Notes under the pieces: generated by a model
Databases searched by the model: none
Seen by the model: the letters and a program-made list of their open reading frames with translations, nothing else
What the model was told of the DNA's origin: nothing
Position numbers and translations under genes: made by a program
Origin: Thalassobellus sediminis
GTDB taxonomy: Bacteria > Bacteroidota > Bacteroidia > Flavobacteriales > Flavobacteriaceae
Direction: 5' to 3'
Assembly (NCBI RefSeq): GCF_044386045.1
Contig: NZ_JBISCD010000039.1
Location: forward strand, 372,001 to 436,000
Length of the DNA stretch: 64,000 bases
Shown here: positions 7,074 to 16,756 of the stretch, in pieces
Position numbering within the stretch: the stretch's first letter is position 1
Layout: every line of letters starts with the position of its first letter

Positions 7074-9137
7074 TTAACTTTTTATCTTATTTAAGTAATA
7101 ATCGTAAGTAGCAAACTGAGATCTTACTTTTGGCTTATCATTTACTCGATATTCATTGTCTTGCGATTCATTTAATAATCGTGCTTTCACATTATCATTC
7201 CAACAAATATTATAAGTATCTAAAATTTCTTGTTTTATATATTCATCATAAATAGGACAACTTACCTCTACCCTATTATCAATATTTCTTGTCATCCAAT
7301 CTGCCGAAGAAATATAAACTTTAGTATCGCCATCATTTCCAAAAATATAAACTCTGGTATGTTCTAAAAATTTATCAACAACACTTATTACTTCTATGTT
7401 TTCACTCATTCCTTTTACTCCAGGAATTAAACAACAAAGTCCTCTAATAATCATTTTAATTTTTACTCCCGCTCTACTTGCTTCATATAGTTTATCAACC
7501 ATTTTATAACTTGATATACTATTCATTTTCAGTTTTATTAAACCTTCTTTTCCTTCCTTTACATTTTTAATTTCAGCATCAATTAATTTAAAAACTGCTT
7601 TTTGTGTGTAATGCGGAGAGGTTATTAAATGTTTATATCGGTATATTTTATAATTGGTTTCAAAAAAGCTGAAAATTTTATTTACATCTTTTAAAATACG
7701 CTGATCTGATGTAAACAATGTATAATCTGTATAAATCTTAGCAGTAGATTCATTAAAATTACCTGTACTTACAAAGCCGTAACGTTTTAGTTTTTTATTC
7801 TCTTCGCGTTCTATAACACACATTTTACTATGCACTTTTAACCCTGCAACACCAAAAACCAAATTAACGCCTTCTTCTTCCATTTGTTGAGCATAATTAA
7901 TATTCGCTTGCTCATCAAATCGTGCACGTAACTCTATTGATACAGTAACCGACTTACCATTAATTGCGGCATTAATTAAAGAACTGGCTATATGCGAAAT
8001 TTCGGCTAAACGGTATATGGTAATTTTAATTGTTTTTACAGCTGGATCTAAGGCTGCTTCTCTTAAAAACTTAACCACATATGAGAATGTTTGATATGGC
8101 GCATAAAGCAAATAATCTTTTTCTTTTATAGCTTTAAATATGCTTGCCTCTAAACTAAGTCCTTTTATAGGTAGCGGTTCTATTTTATTATACAGTAAAT
8201 CGGTTCTACCTAAACTAGGGAAGCTTGTATAATCTCTTCTATTGTGGTATCTACCTCCAGGAATAATACTATCGGTAGTATCAATACCCATTTTAGACAT
8301 TAAATATTGTAAAGTATCACCATCTATGGTTTTATCATATACAAAACGAACAGGTTCTCCTACTTCTCTGTGCTTAACACTGTCTGATATTTTTTCAATA
8401 AAACTTTTACTTAAATCACTTTCAAAATCAAGTTCACCATCACGAGTAATCTTAATCATATGTGCAGAAATACTTTTGTAATCAAAAATATTAAAAATAT
8501 CACTTAAAGAATGACGTATTAAATCATCAATCATTATTATAAAACTCTTTTCGTCTTGTTCTGGTAATACAACAAATCTGTTTATTGCTTTAGGTATTTC
8601 AATAAGCGCAAATTGCTTTGTTCCATCTGTCATCAACATTTTTACTGCTAAATAAGCTGCACTATCTTTTAAATTAGGTAAAACAACTGAATCATTTAAA
8701 ATAATAGTTACCAATGCTGGACTTACCGTTTGTATAAAATATTTTTTTATAAAGTCATGTTGAGAACTATCAATCTGTTCTTCATTTATTATATAAATAT
8801 TTTCATCTTCTAATCGGCTTCCAATTGTATGTAAAATTTCTAAACTCTTACTTTGTTGTTTTATTACAATTTTGGTTATCTGCTCCAAAAGTTCCTTAGC
8901 TTTAATACCTCCAAGTTCACTTTTACCGCCTTTTCCTGCTTCTACAATACGTTTAACTGTAGCATATCTAACTTTGAAAAATTCATCTAAATTATTAGAA
9001 AATATTCCTAAAAACCTTAATCGCTCAATTAACGGAACAGTCTCATCAGAAGCTTCTTGCAAAACTCTAGCATTAAATTGCAACCAGCTTATTTCTCTGT
9101 TTATATAAATATTATCTTGGTTTTCTGATTTAGTCAT
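7074..9137 (-). CDS. ppk1: Polyphosphate kinase 1
   Basis: A 687-residue membrane-associated enzyme that polymerises the gamma-phosphate of ATP into polyphosphate. The N-terminal domain begins with YINREISWLQFNARVL. The two catalytic histidines of the phospholipase-D-like C-terminal domains are in LKVHSK (H436) and LEHTR (H593), near the E. coli positions H435 and H592. The full family length is present. It is followed directly by ppx. A -7 box lies 29 bases upstream, so the pair can be transcribed independently of sixA. Confidence 0.96.
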   Translation of the reverse strand: MTKSENQDNIYINREISWLQFNARVLQEASDETVPLIERLRFLGIFSNNLDEFFKVRYATVKRIVEAGKGGKSELGGIKAKELLEQITKIVIKQQSKSLEILHTIGSRLEDENIYIINEEQIDSSQHDFIKKYFIQTVSPALVTIILNDSVVLPNLKDSAAYLAVKMLMTDGTKQFALIEIPKAINRFVVLPEQDEKSFIIMIDDLIRHSLSDIFNIFDYKSISAHMIKITRDGELDFESDLSKSFIEKISDSVKHREVGEPVRFVYDKTIDGDTLQYLMSKMGIDTTDSIIPGGRYHNRRDYTSFPSLGRTDLLYNKIEPLPIKGLSLEASIFKAIKEKDYLLYAPYQTFSYVVKFLREAALDPAVKTIKITIYRLAEISHIASSLINAAINGKSVTVSIELRARFDEQANINYAQQMEEEGVNLVFGVAGLKVHSKMCVIEREENKKLKRYGFVSTGNFNESTAKIYTDYTLFTSDQRILKDVNKIFSFFETNYKIYRYKHLITSPHYTQKAVFKLIDAEIKNVKEGKEGLIKLKMNSISSYKMVDKLYEASRAGVKIKMIIRGLCCLIPGVKGMSENIEVISVVDKFLEHTRVYIFGNDGDTKVYISSADWMTRNIDNRVEVSCPIYDEYIKQEILDTYNICWNDNVKARLLNESQDNEYRVNDKPKVRSQFATYDYYLNKIKS

Positions 9138-9165
9138 TGAATTTAACTGGATTATAATTACTGAA

Positions 9166-9173
9166 CAAATATA
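9166..9173 (-). promoter_or_regulatory. -7 box of ppk1-ppx promoter
   Basis: Reads TATATTTG on the minus strand, an exact TAnnTTTG match, leaving a leader of about 20 nt before the ppk1 ATG. Confidence 0.45.
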
Positions 9174-9245
9174 TTCTATTTCACATAAATAGCCTTACAA
9201 AAAAGCTTTGTGAAATTGTTAATAATTAAGATGATTTAATTAGTA

Positions 9246-9734
9246 CTATTGTTTTAAATCTTTAGGAAACAATGTAAACACCGTTTTACCTTGTTTTAAA
9301 TCATTCCAATCTTTAATCTCAAATTCAATACTAACAACACCACAGGTAGGAACATTTTCTATGTATTGATCTCCAAAACTATTTACAAACGCTGTAATGG
9401 CATGATTATGCCCAAAAACCATTAAATTATTAATTGAATTATTACATTCTTCTATAACTCTCTTTAAGTTTCTGCCTTCAAAATCATATAAATCATGATT
9501 AAAAGAAACAATATCGTTACTAATATTAAGGTTAGAAATAAATATATCGGCGGTAGTTTTAGCTCTTATAGCATCACTAGACATTAACATATCTAATCCT
9601 TCCTCCTTGCTATATAGCGATTTTGAAACCATATTAGCATCACTTAGCCCTCTTTCATTTAAAGGTCTTTCATGATCTATTACATTATGTTTCCATGAAG
9701 ATTTGGCATGCCTTACTAATATTAGTTTTTTCAT
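9246..9734 (-). CDS. sixA: SixA-type histidine phosphatase
   Basis: A 162-residue protein of the histidine phosphatase (phosphoglycerate mutase-like) superfamily. LVRHAKSSW supplies the RHA motif with catalytic H9, and VFGHNHAI the second histidine H109; both match SixA phosphohistidine phosphatases. The ATG at 9734 is chosen over an upstream ATG at 9794 because the family begins KKLILVRHAKSSW and the extra 20 residues look untranslated. It lies 109 bases upstream of ppk1 on the same strand, suggesting a link to phosphate or polyphosphate metabolism (inference). Confidence 0.88.
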   Translation of the reverse strand: MKKLILVRHAKSSWKHNVIDHERPLNERGLSDANMVSKSLYSKEEGLDMLMSSDAIRAKTTADIFISNLNISNDIVSFNHDLYDFEGRNLKRVIEECNNSINNLMVFGHNHAITAFVNSFGDQYIENVPTCGVVSIEFEIKDWNDLKQGKTVFTLFPKDLKQ

Positions 9735-10151
9735 AAAAATTCGATTAAACGCGTTATTTATCGTTAAAATGTTGTTTTTATCGATAAAATTCATTTTATT
9801 TGCTTCTTAAAGGTAAGTAAAATAGCAGAAATGCTAAAAATAATTATAAAATTTAATAGCTAAACAACTAATAATCAATATGAAAACAAAAATTAACACA
9901 AAAGTCTTTATATGTAATTTTCGTACTCTTTATCGGTTTTTTTAGTTTTTTATCATAATTTTTTGAAAATATAAATCATTGTATGTTCATTTGTTTTAAA
10001 TATAAAATTAAGAGAGCCCAAATCTAGTTTAATATTATAAGTTTTAGAATCGCTTAACCGACATTCTTCCCTCACTACTTTATAAAATTAGAATTTAGAT
10101 TGCAATTAAAATGTTGTAACTAATAATACCTAATACCTAAATTAACAATAA

Positions 10152-10168
10152 AGTAACATTTTGTTACT
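10152..10168 (+). promoter_or_regulatory. Leader hairpin before adhesin gene
   Basis: AGTAACA, loop TTT, TGTTACT: a perfect 7-bp stem followed by CAATTTTTTT, ending 15 bases before the adhesin ATG. It resembles an intrinsic terminator placed in the leader. The rest of the 9735-10183 interval is AT-rich with no gene visible; it must hold the divergent promoters of sixA and the adhesin operon. Confidence 0.45.
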
Positions 10169-10183
10169 CAATTTTTTTGACCT

Positions 10184-13100
10184 ATGAAAACAACTACATT
10201 TAATCTGTTAACAAAAACAAGCGTTCAAATAAAGCATTATTTGTTTGCTTTTACTTTACTGTTTATAGGATTTTATCAAGCCCATGCAGATTGTACGATT
10301 CCAAGTAGTATGACAGGATCGCAATTAGTCGCATACATTAATGATCCATTAAATAATTGTGGTGGGGAAGTGACTATTCCTGCTGGTGTTATTATTACTA
10401 TTACTGATGATGTAACTATTCCTGACACAGTAGATAAAATTATTATTGAAGAAGGTGGCCACATATGGTGGACTGCTAAAGCTGTTTTAATATTATTTGA
10501 AAATACAGCAATCAAAATAGAAGATACAGATTCTACTTTCGGTGAGCCTATTGGTGTATCCGGTAGTCAATCGTGCAACAACAATGTACAAATAAGAATT
10601 GGAGATATTGAATATTCACGATGTGTAGGTGGAGGTAACAACTGTATTATATTTGCTGATTTAATCGACGCAGGTGGAACACCTCAGTTAGACCCTGATT
10701 TTGAGATAAATCCTGATTTACCGAGTGGAACTGTATGCTTTGGCCCTACAGATATAGGTATTAATCTTGGAGGTCTAATTAGTGGTACTGTAACATACTC
10801 TTGGGAAGTATCTCCTAATAATACTGGGCCTGGAGATGTTACTTTTTCAAATACAAATACTGAAAACACTACAATCGATGTTACACTACCAGGAACTTAT
10901 ACTATAAGAGCTAACTTAAGCATAGCATTAGGTATTGAAGGTTCTTCTTGTGCAAATCAAAGCGTGGATGTTTTTGCCGATTTTGAAATAACTTTTCTTG
11001 CATCAGTTACTGCAAGCACAATGTACGTCAACCCAAGTACAACTGGAAATGGTACATGTGGATTAAGTGTAGATTTTGATGGAGAAGCCGATAATGTAGG
11101 AACTGCTCCTACTTATTTATGGGTTTTTGGTGATGGAAATACAAGTGATGAAATAGATCCTACTCACACATATACAACACCTGGAACCTATACTGTAACA
11201 TTTACTGTAACAAATAATGATGCTGGAACTTTACCAGCATGTAATTCTGCAACTACTTCACAAGAAATTATAATAACAGATTCAGACCCAGAAATTACTT
11301 GTCCTGGAGATTTTGAATTTAGCAATGATACTGATAGTTGTGGTTATACTGTAACGAACAATAACTTAAACCCTACTGCAATTACCGAAGACTGTGCTGT
11401 TTTTTCTGTTTTAAATGACTATAATAATGGTACTACTTTAAATGGAGCTACTTTTCCTGTAGGAACTACTACTGTAACTTGGACTATAACTGATGGATCT
11501 AACAATGTTGATACTTGTTCTTTTGATGTAACTGTTAATGATACTCAAATCCCATTAATTACTTGTCCTGCTCCTATTAATGTTGATGCTGATGCTAATT
11601 CTTGTCAGGCTACAAACCTAAATATTGTTGAGCCTACAGCTACTGATAACTGTGCTACTACATTTACATTTACTGGTACGCGTTCTGACAACTTACCATT
11701 ATCTGATCCATACCCTGTTGGAATTACAACTATTACATGGGTGGCTAACGATGGTACTAACGACAGCTTAACTTGTGATCAGATAGTAACTATTACTGAT
11801 GCGCAAGCTCCTGTAATTACTTGTCCAGATAATGTTTTAGCCAATACTTCTGATGATGGGCTAGGTAATTGTTCAACAACTGTATCACTAGGTACCCCTA
11901 TAACAAATGATAACTGTGGGATAAAATCTGTAGTCGCCCAAGTTGGTGGTGTAGATATTAATCCTGCTACTTTTGAATTTGATTTAGGTGAAACTATAGT
12001 TACTTGGATTGTAACAGATAACGCAGATATAACAGCTTCATGTAACCAAACTGTAACGGTAGTTGATGATGAATATCCTCGTTTTGATGCGCCTTCAGCC
12101 ATTACAATTAGCTGCGAAGATGATCCAAATGATTTAACCTTGACTGGAACTATCACAAGATTAAATATCGATAATTGTGACACTACTCCTTTAGACCCTC
12201 AATACTCTGATAGCATTGCGCCTGGTAGTTGTGCAAATGAATCGATTATAACTCGTACTTGGAGCTTATATGATAATACTGGAAATTTTCATACTCATAC
12301 TCAATTAATAACCATTCAAGATAACACTGTTCCAGTTATTACAGGAACTCTTAGCTCTTTTAACGCTAATGGTTGTGATGCTAATGCAAAACCTGCTGCA
12401 GAAACTACAGTAGCTGGCCTTGAATCACTTGGCTTAGATATATCTGATGCTTGTTCTAATGATGCAAACTTAACTGTTACTTTTTCTGATAGCGCAAATG
12501 GCAGTTGTCCAATTGTTATTACTAGAACTTATACTATTACAGATGAATGTAATAATGCTACACAAGTTGATCAAATTATTAACATAGAATCTCCTGAGAT
12601 TACTTATAACAATCCTTCTGATGCAGATCTTCAGTCTTGTGATTTTAATAATCAAGGTGAAATAGATACTGCTTTTACAAATTGGGTAAATGCTCAGTCA
12701 ACTGCTATTGCAGAAGCTGGTGGGTGTTCTCCTGTGTTAACTAACAATAGCGCTTCGGCTACCGTTCCTGATAAATGTTCTGGTGGTACTGCTACTGTTA
12801 CTTGGACTATTACAGATCTTTGTGAAACTATTAATACTATTACCGCTGATTTCAATCTCACTAAACAACAAGATATTGGGCATGAAGAACCAGACAACAA
12901 AACTGTTGAGGCTTGTTCTTTTAATAACTCTAATCTTTTAGATGCTCAAGCAGCTCTAGATGCAGATATAGCTGCATGGGTAGCTCAAGAACAATTTGAT
13001 ACAAGAGTTATCGAAGGTGGATGCTCCCCTACAATAACAACTAACTATGGTTCTCAGTCTATAGATTTTTGTACTGGTGGAACAGTTACTATTACCTTTA

Positions 13101-15811
13101 CAGTTAATGATGATTGCCAAGGTCATTCTCATGATGCTACCTATACTTTAATTCCTGCTGATGATTTAGTTATTAGTGATGTTCAAAATGAAACAGTTCC
13201 TGCTGGAACTTATTCAACTCAAAAAGACTTAGATGATGCTTTCGCTTTATGGTTAAACAATTTCTCTGTAAGCGGAGGATGTAATCCATCGGGGGAATTT
13301 GCTGAACAATATACAGCTCCTGCTTTATGTGGTGGTTCTGTAAATATTATTTACAATGTATCAGATTTATGCCAAACAGGACAAGACATAGCTACTTTTG
13401 AAGTAATTTCTGTAAACCCTTTAACAATTAGTGATGTTCAAGATCTTACTGTGAATGCTTGTGACTTTGCTGACCAAGCGGCTTTAGATTCAGCCTTTGC
13501 TAATTGGATCGCTGGGTTTAATGTAACTGGTGGTTTTAATCCACAAGCTACAGATATTAGTGCACTTGCTGCTCCTGCTTTATGTGAGGGTGGTAATACG
13601 AGTGTAACTTATAATGTAACGGACTTATGTGAGTCTGGTCAAGATACAGCTACATTTACAGTAACTCCTGCTGATGCGTTAACAATTAGTGATGTTCAAG
13701 ATCTTACTGTGAATGCTTGTGACTTTGATGATCAAGCAGCGTTAGATACAGCCTTTGCTAATTGGATTGCTGGGTTTAGTGTAACTGGTGGTTGTGATCC
13801 GCAAGCTACAGATATTAGTGCGCTTACTGCTCCTGTTTTATGTGAGGGTGGTAATACGAGTGTAACTTATAATGTAACGGACTTATGTGAGTCTGGGCAA
13901 GATACAGCTACATTTACGGTAACTCCTGCTGATGCCTTAACAATTAGTGATGTACAAAATGAAACAGTTTCTGCTGGAACTTATTCAACTCAAAAAGACT
14001 TAGATGATGCTTTCGCTTTATGGTTAAACAATTTCTCTGTAAGCGGAGGATGTAATCCATCGGGGGTATTTGCTGAACAATATACAGCCCCTGCTTTATG
14101 TGGTGGATCTGTAAATATTATTTACAATGTAACAGATTTATGTCAAACAGGACAAGACATAGCTACTTTTGAAGTAATTTCTGTAAACCCTTTAACAATT
14201 AGTGATGTTCAAGATCTTACTGTGAATGCTTGTGACTTTGATGATCAAGCAGCTTTAGATACAGCCTTTGCTAATTGGATTGCTGGGTTTAGTGTAACTG
14301 GTGGTTTTAATCCACAAGCTACAGATATTAGTGCACTTACTGCTCCTGCTTTATGTGAGGGTGGTAATACGAGTGTAACTTATAATGTAACGGACTTATG
14401 TGAGTCTGGACAAGATACAGCTACATTTACGGTAACTCCTGCTGATGCCTTAACAATTAGTGATGTTCAAGATCTTACTGTGAATGCTTGTGACTTTGAT
14501 GATCAAGCGGCTTTAGATTCAGCCTTTGCTAATTGGATTGCTGGATTTAGTGTAACTGGTGGTTGTGATCCGCAAGCTACAGATATTAGTGCACTTACTG
14601 CTCCTGCTTTATGTGAGGGTGGTAATACGAGTGTAACTTATAATGTAACAGACTTATGTGAGTCTGGACAAGATACAGCTACATTTACGGTAACTCCAGT
14701 AACACCTGTTGTTTTTGATCAACAAAATTTACCTGAAGATCTAACTGTAGAATGCGATAATGTTCCTAGTGCAAGTAACCTAACTGCATCAACAAGTTGT
14801 GGAACTATAGAAGTGAATTATAATGAAAATAAAATGATTGATGGTGATTGCCCTTCTTCTTACATATTGATAAGAACTTGGACGGCTATTGATCAATGTA
14901 ATTCAATAATAACACATACACAAACTATTAAAGTTCAAGATACTCAAGCACCTACAGCTTCACCTTTCGATGTAGTATTAGATGTAAGTTGTACAAATAT
15001 TCCAGATATTCCATCAATAGAATTCACAGATAATTGTTCTGTAAATATTATAGAAAAATTTGAAGAAACAAATTCATATGATGAAAACAATTTAATGGAT
15101 TACCAAATTGTAAGAACTTGGACGGTAACAGATGAGTGTAACAATACAGCTGAATTCACTCAAACTATCAATGTTACTTTGGATGAAGTTGTTACTCAAA
15201 TAACTTCTCAACCTAGATGTTATGACGATGGTATAGTTGATCTAAATTCTTTTTTAAGTAATACTAGTTTAAATGGAACTTGGGAGATAGTTGAAGGAGA
15301 CCCTATAGCTACAATTAGTGGTAATCTATTTAATCCTACAACTCTAGAACTTAGCGATGATTTTTTACCTGAAGATGGTGGAATTGATTATCTATTCAAA
15401 TACACAACTTCAGAAAATGGTTGTATAACTGTCATTGAGTTATCCATGAATATAAATGCCGATTGTGTAGTATTACCTTGTGGTGAAAATGATATTGAAA
15501 TTTCTAAAGCAGTAACTCCTAATGGAGATAGTTACAATGAAACCTTTGATATAATGGGTATTGATTTATGTGGTTTTGTTGCAGAAGTACAAATATTTAA
15601 CCGTTGGGGAGCCTTAGTATATGAATCAAATAATTACACATTAGGTAGTCTTGACACTTCTGGATCACATGGAGATTGGAATGGATCTGCTCCAAAAGGT
15701 TCTCTAGGAAATGCTGAGAAAGTACCAAACGGAACTTACTATTATATAATTGTATTAAAAAATAGTGGATTGAAACCATTTACAGGCCCAATTTACTTAG
15801 GAACCAAATAA
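10184..15811 (+). CDS. Giant repeat adhesin with PKD and HYR domains and T9SS type B sorting domain
   Basis: A 1875-residue secreted protein. A signal peptide ends near AHA (34-36). A PKD-type domain (about 275-365) has WVFGDGNTSDEIDPTHTY. HYR-type domains follow, each opening with a variant of 'ITCP' (about 368, 455, 541). Residues 995-1505 are six near-identical modules of 85-86 residues in the order A-B-B-A-B-B. The C-terminal ~110 residues are a gliding-motility-associated (CHU_C, type B) sorting domain with VTPNGDSYNETF and FNRWGALVYES. Type B cargo is exported by the T9SS with a partner PorP/SprF protein, which is the next gene. The role is probably cell-surface adhesion or gliding, like SprB (inference by architecture; SprB itself is much longer). 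Confidence 0.88.
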   Translation: MKTTTFNLLTKTSVQIKHYLFAFTLLFIGFYQAHADCTIPSSMTGSQLVAYINDPLNNCGGEVTIPAGVIITITDDVTIPDTVDKIIIEEGGHIWWTAKAVLILFENTAIKIEDTDSTFGEPIGVSGSQSCNNNVQIRIGDIEYSRCVGGGNNCIIFADLIDAGGTPQLDPDFEINPDLPSGTVCFGPTDIGINLGGLISGTVTYSWEVSPNNTGPGDVTFSNTNTENTTIDVTLPGTYTIRANLSIALGIEGSSCANQSVDVFADFEITFLASVTASTMYVNPSTTGNGTCGLSVDFDGEADNVGTAPTYLWVFGDGNTSDEIDPTHTYTTPGTYTVTFTVTNNDAGTLPACNSATTSQEIIITDSDPEITCPGDFEFSNDTDSCGYTVTNNNLNPTAITEDCAVFSVLNDYNNGTTLNGATFPVGTTTVTWTITDGSNNVDTCSFDVTVNDTQIPLITCPAPINVDADANSCQATNLNIVEPTATDNCATTFTFTGTRSDNLPLSDPYPVGITTITWVANDGTNDSLTCDQIVTITDAQAPVITCPDNVLANTSDDGLGNCSTTVSLGTPITNDNCGIKSVVAQVGGVDINPATFEFDLGETIVTWIVTDNADITASCNQTVTVVDDEYPRFDAPSAITISCEDDPNDLTLTGTITRLNIDNCDTTPLDPQYSDSIAPGSCANESIITRTWSLYDNTGNFHTHTQLITIQDNTVPVITGTLSSFNANGCDANAKPAAETTVAGLESLGLDISDACSNDANLTVTFSDSANGSCPIVITRTYTITDECNNATQVDQIINIESPEITYNNPSDADLQSCDFNNQGEIDTAFTNWVNAQSTAIAEAGGCSPVLTNNSASATVPDKCSGGTATVTWTITDLCETINTITADFNLTKQQDIGHEEPDNKTVEACSFNNSNLLDAQAALDADIAAWVAQEQFDTRVIEGGCSPTITTNYGSQSIDFCTGGTVTITFTVNDDCQGHSHDATYTLIPADDLVISDVQNETVPAGTYSTQKDLDDAFALWLNNFSVSGGCNPSGEFAEQYTAPALCGGSVNIIYNVSDLCQTGQDIATFEVISVNPLTISDVQDLTVNACDFADQAALDSAFANWIAGFNVTGGFNPQATDISALAAPALCEGGNTSVTYNVTDLCESGQDTATFTVTPADALTISDVQDLTVNACDFDDQAALDTAFANWIAGFSVTGGCDPQATDISALTAPVLCEGGNTSVTYNVTDLCESGQDTATFTVTPADALTISDVQNETVSAGTYSTQKDLDDAFALWLNNFSVSGGCNPSGVFAEQYTAPALCGGSVNIIYNVTDLCQTGQDIATFEVISVNPLTISDVQDLTVNACDFDDQAALDTAFANWIAGFSVTGGFNPQATDISALTAPALCEGGNTSVTYNVTDLCESGQDTATFTVTPADALTISDVQDLTVNACDFDDQAALDSAFANWIAGFSVTGGCDPQATDISALTAPALCEGGNTSVTYNVTDLCESGQDTATFTVTPVTPVVFDQQNLPEDLTVECDNVPSASNLTASTSCGTIEVNYNENKMIDGDCPSSYILIRTWTAIDQCNSIITHTQTIKVQDTQAPTASPFDVVLDVSCTNIPDIPSIEFTDNCSVNIIEKFEETNSYDENNLMDYQIVRTWTVTDECNNTAEFTQTINVTLDEVVTQITSQPRCYDDGIVDLNSFLSNTSLNGTWEIVEGDPIATISGNLFNPTTLELSDDFLPEDGGIDYLFKYTTSENGCITVIELSMNINADCVVLPCGENDIEISKAVTPNGDSYNETFDIMGIDLCGFVAEVQIFNRWGALVYESNNYTLGSLDTSGSHGDWNGSAPKGSLGNAEKVPNGTYYYIIVLKNSGLKPFTGPIYLGTK
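13166..14698 (+). repeat. A-B-B tandem repeat, 771-bp period, inside adhesin gene
   Basis: Module starts are marked by TTA-ACA-ATT-AGT-GAT or a close variant at 13166 (A1), 13421 (B1), 13679 (B2), 13937 (A2), 14192 (B3) and 14450 (B4). A modules are 255 bp and B modules 258 bp. A1, B1 and B2 each recur exactly 771 bp later. B1 and B3 share GGFNP, whereas B2 and B4 share GGCDP, so a three-module block was duplicated as a unit. Confidence 0.92.
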
Positions 15812-15823
15812 AATACCTAACCT

Positions 15824-16744
15824 ATGAAACTTTTAAAAAATTACATAATCGCTATTTTGTTGTTTAGCTGTACTATTTCGGTAGCACAACAGCTACCGCA
15901 ATTTACCCAATACATGTACAATGCAATTTCTATTAACCCTGCATATGCTGGAAGTAGAGAAGCTTTAAGTATTGTTGGATTACACAGAAGCCAATGGGTA
16001 GGCTTTGACGGCGGCCCAATAACTCAAACACTTTCTATTCATACACCTTTGAGAAATGATAGAATAGGGTTAGGATTATCTTTTATTGAAGATGATTTAG
16101 GACCAGAAAATTTCTCTTATTTATATGGAGATTTTTCATATTCAATTCCAACAGGAGTGGATGGAAAATTAGCTTTTGGAATAAAAGCAGGTTTTACTCA
16201 ATATAGTTTAGATGCAGATTTTAGAGAATCTGAAAGCTCAGACCCCTTAATTTATGGAATTCAAAATCGTTGGACTCCAAATATTGGTTTAGGGGTATTT
16301 TGGAGTACTAATAAATGGTATGTTGGTTTATCTACACCTAGAGTATTAAATACTGATAGAAATACAGAAGAAGGATTTGAAGCTTTAGAACGTTTAAGCT
16401 ATTATTTCACTGGAGGCTATGTATTCGATTTAAGCAAAACAGTTAAATTCAAACCTTCTTACTTAATTAAAGCAACTAATGGAGCCCCTATATCATATGA
16501 TCTAACTGCAAATTTCTTATTTAACGAGAAATTTTGGCTAGGAGGTTCATATAGGATTAATGAATCTACTGGTGCAATAGGAGGTTTTCTTGACTTTCAA
16601 GTTTCAAGACAATTACGTGTTGGTTACGCTTACGAAAAACCGATTTCAGATATATCAAGATATACGAATGGAACACACGAGGTATTACTTATTTACGAAT
16701 TCAAATTCTTAAGTTCGAAATTAAAATCACCAAGATATTTCTAA
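15824..16744 (+). CDS. PorP/SprF-family T9SS membrane protein
   Basis: A 306-residue outer-membrane protein: signal peptide (cleavage near SVAQQ), then QLPQFTQYMYNAISINPAYAG, the signature opening of PorP/SprF proteins, and LSIVGLHRSQWVGFDG. Alternating strands suggest a barrel. It lies 12 bases after the adhesin gene. In Flavobacterium johnsoniae SprF is encoded beside SprB and is needed for its secretion, and type B cargo commonly has such a dedicated partner, so this is likely the partner of the adhesin. The symbol sprF is withheld because PorP/SprF paralogues are numerous. Confidence 0.9.
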   Translation: MKLLKNYIIAILLFSCTISVAQQLPQFTQYMYNAISINPAYAGSREALSIVGLHRSQWVGFDGGPITQTLSIHTPLRNDRIGLGLSFIEDDLGPENFSYLYGDFSYSIPTGVDGKLAFGIKAGFTQYSLDADFRESESSDPLIYGIQNRWTPNIGLGVFWSTNKWYVGLSTPRVLNTDRNTEEGFEALERLSYYFTGGYVFDLSKTVKFKPSYLIKATNGAPISYDLTANFLFNEKFWLGGSYRINESTGAIGGFLDFQVSRQLRVGYAYEKPISDISRYTNGTHEVLLIYEFKFLSSKLKSPRYF

Positions 16745-16756
16745 TCATAATTTAAT

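Noticed and set aside
8242..9108. Open frames antisense to ppk1
   Set aside because: They mirror the codon structure of ppk1, which has full-length family motifs; there is no independent evidence for them.
9735..9794. Longer SixA with 20 extra N-terminal residues
   Set aside because: The extension has no family counterpart; the ATG at 9734 gives the normal SixA start.
13166..14698. CRISPR array or similar short-repeat locus
   Set aside because: The repeats are 255-258 bp, in frame and fully coding within the adhesin gene.
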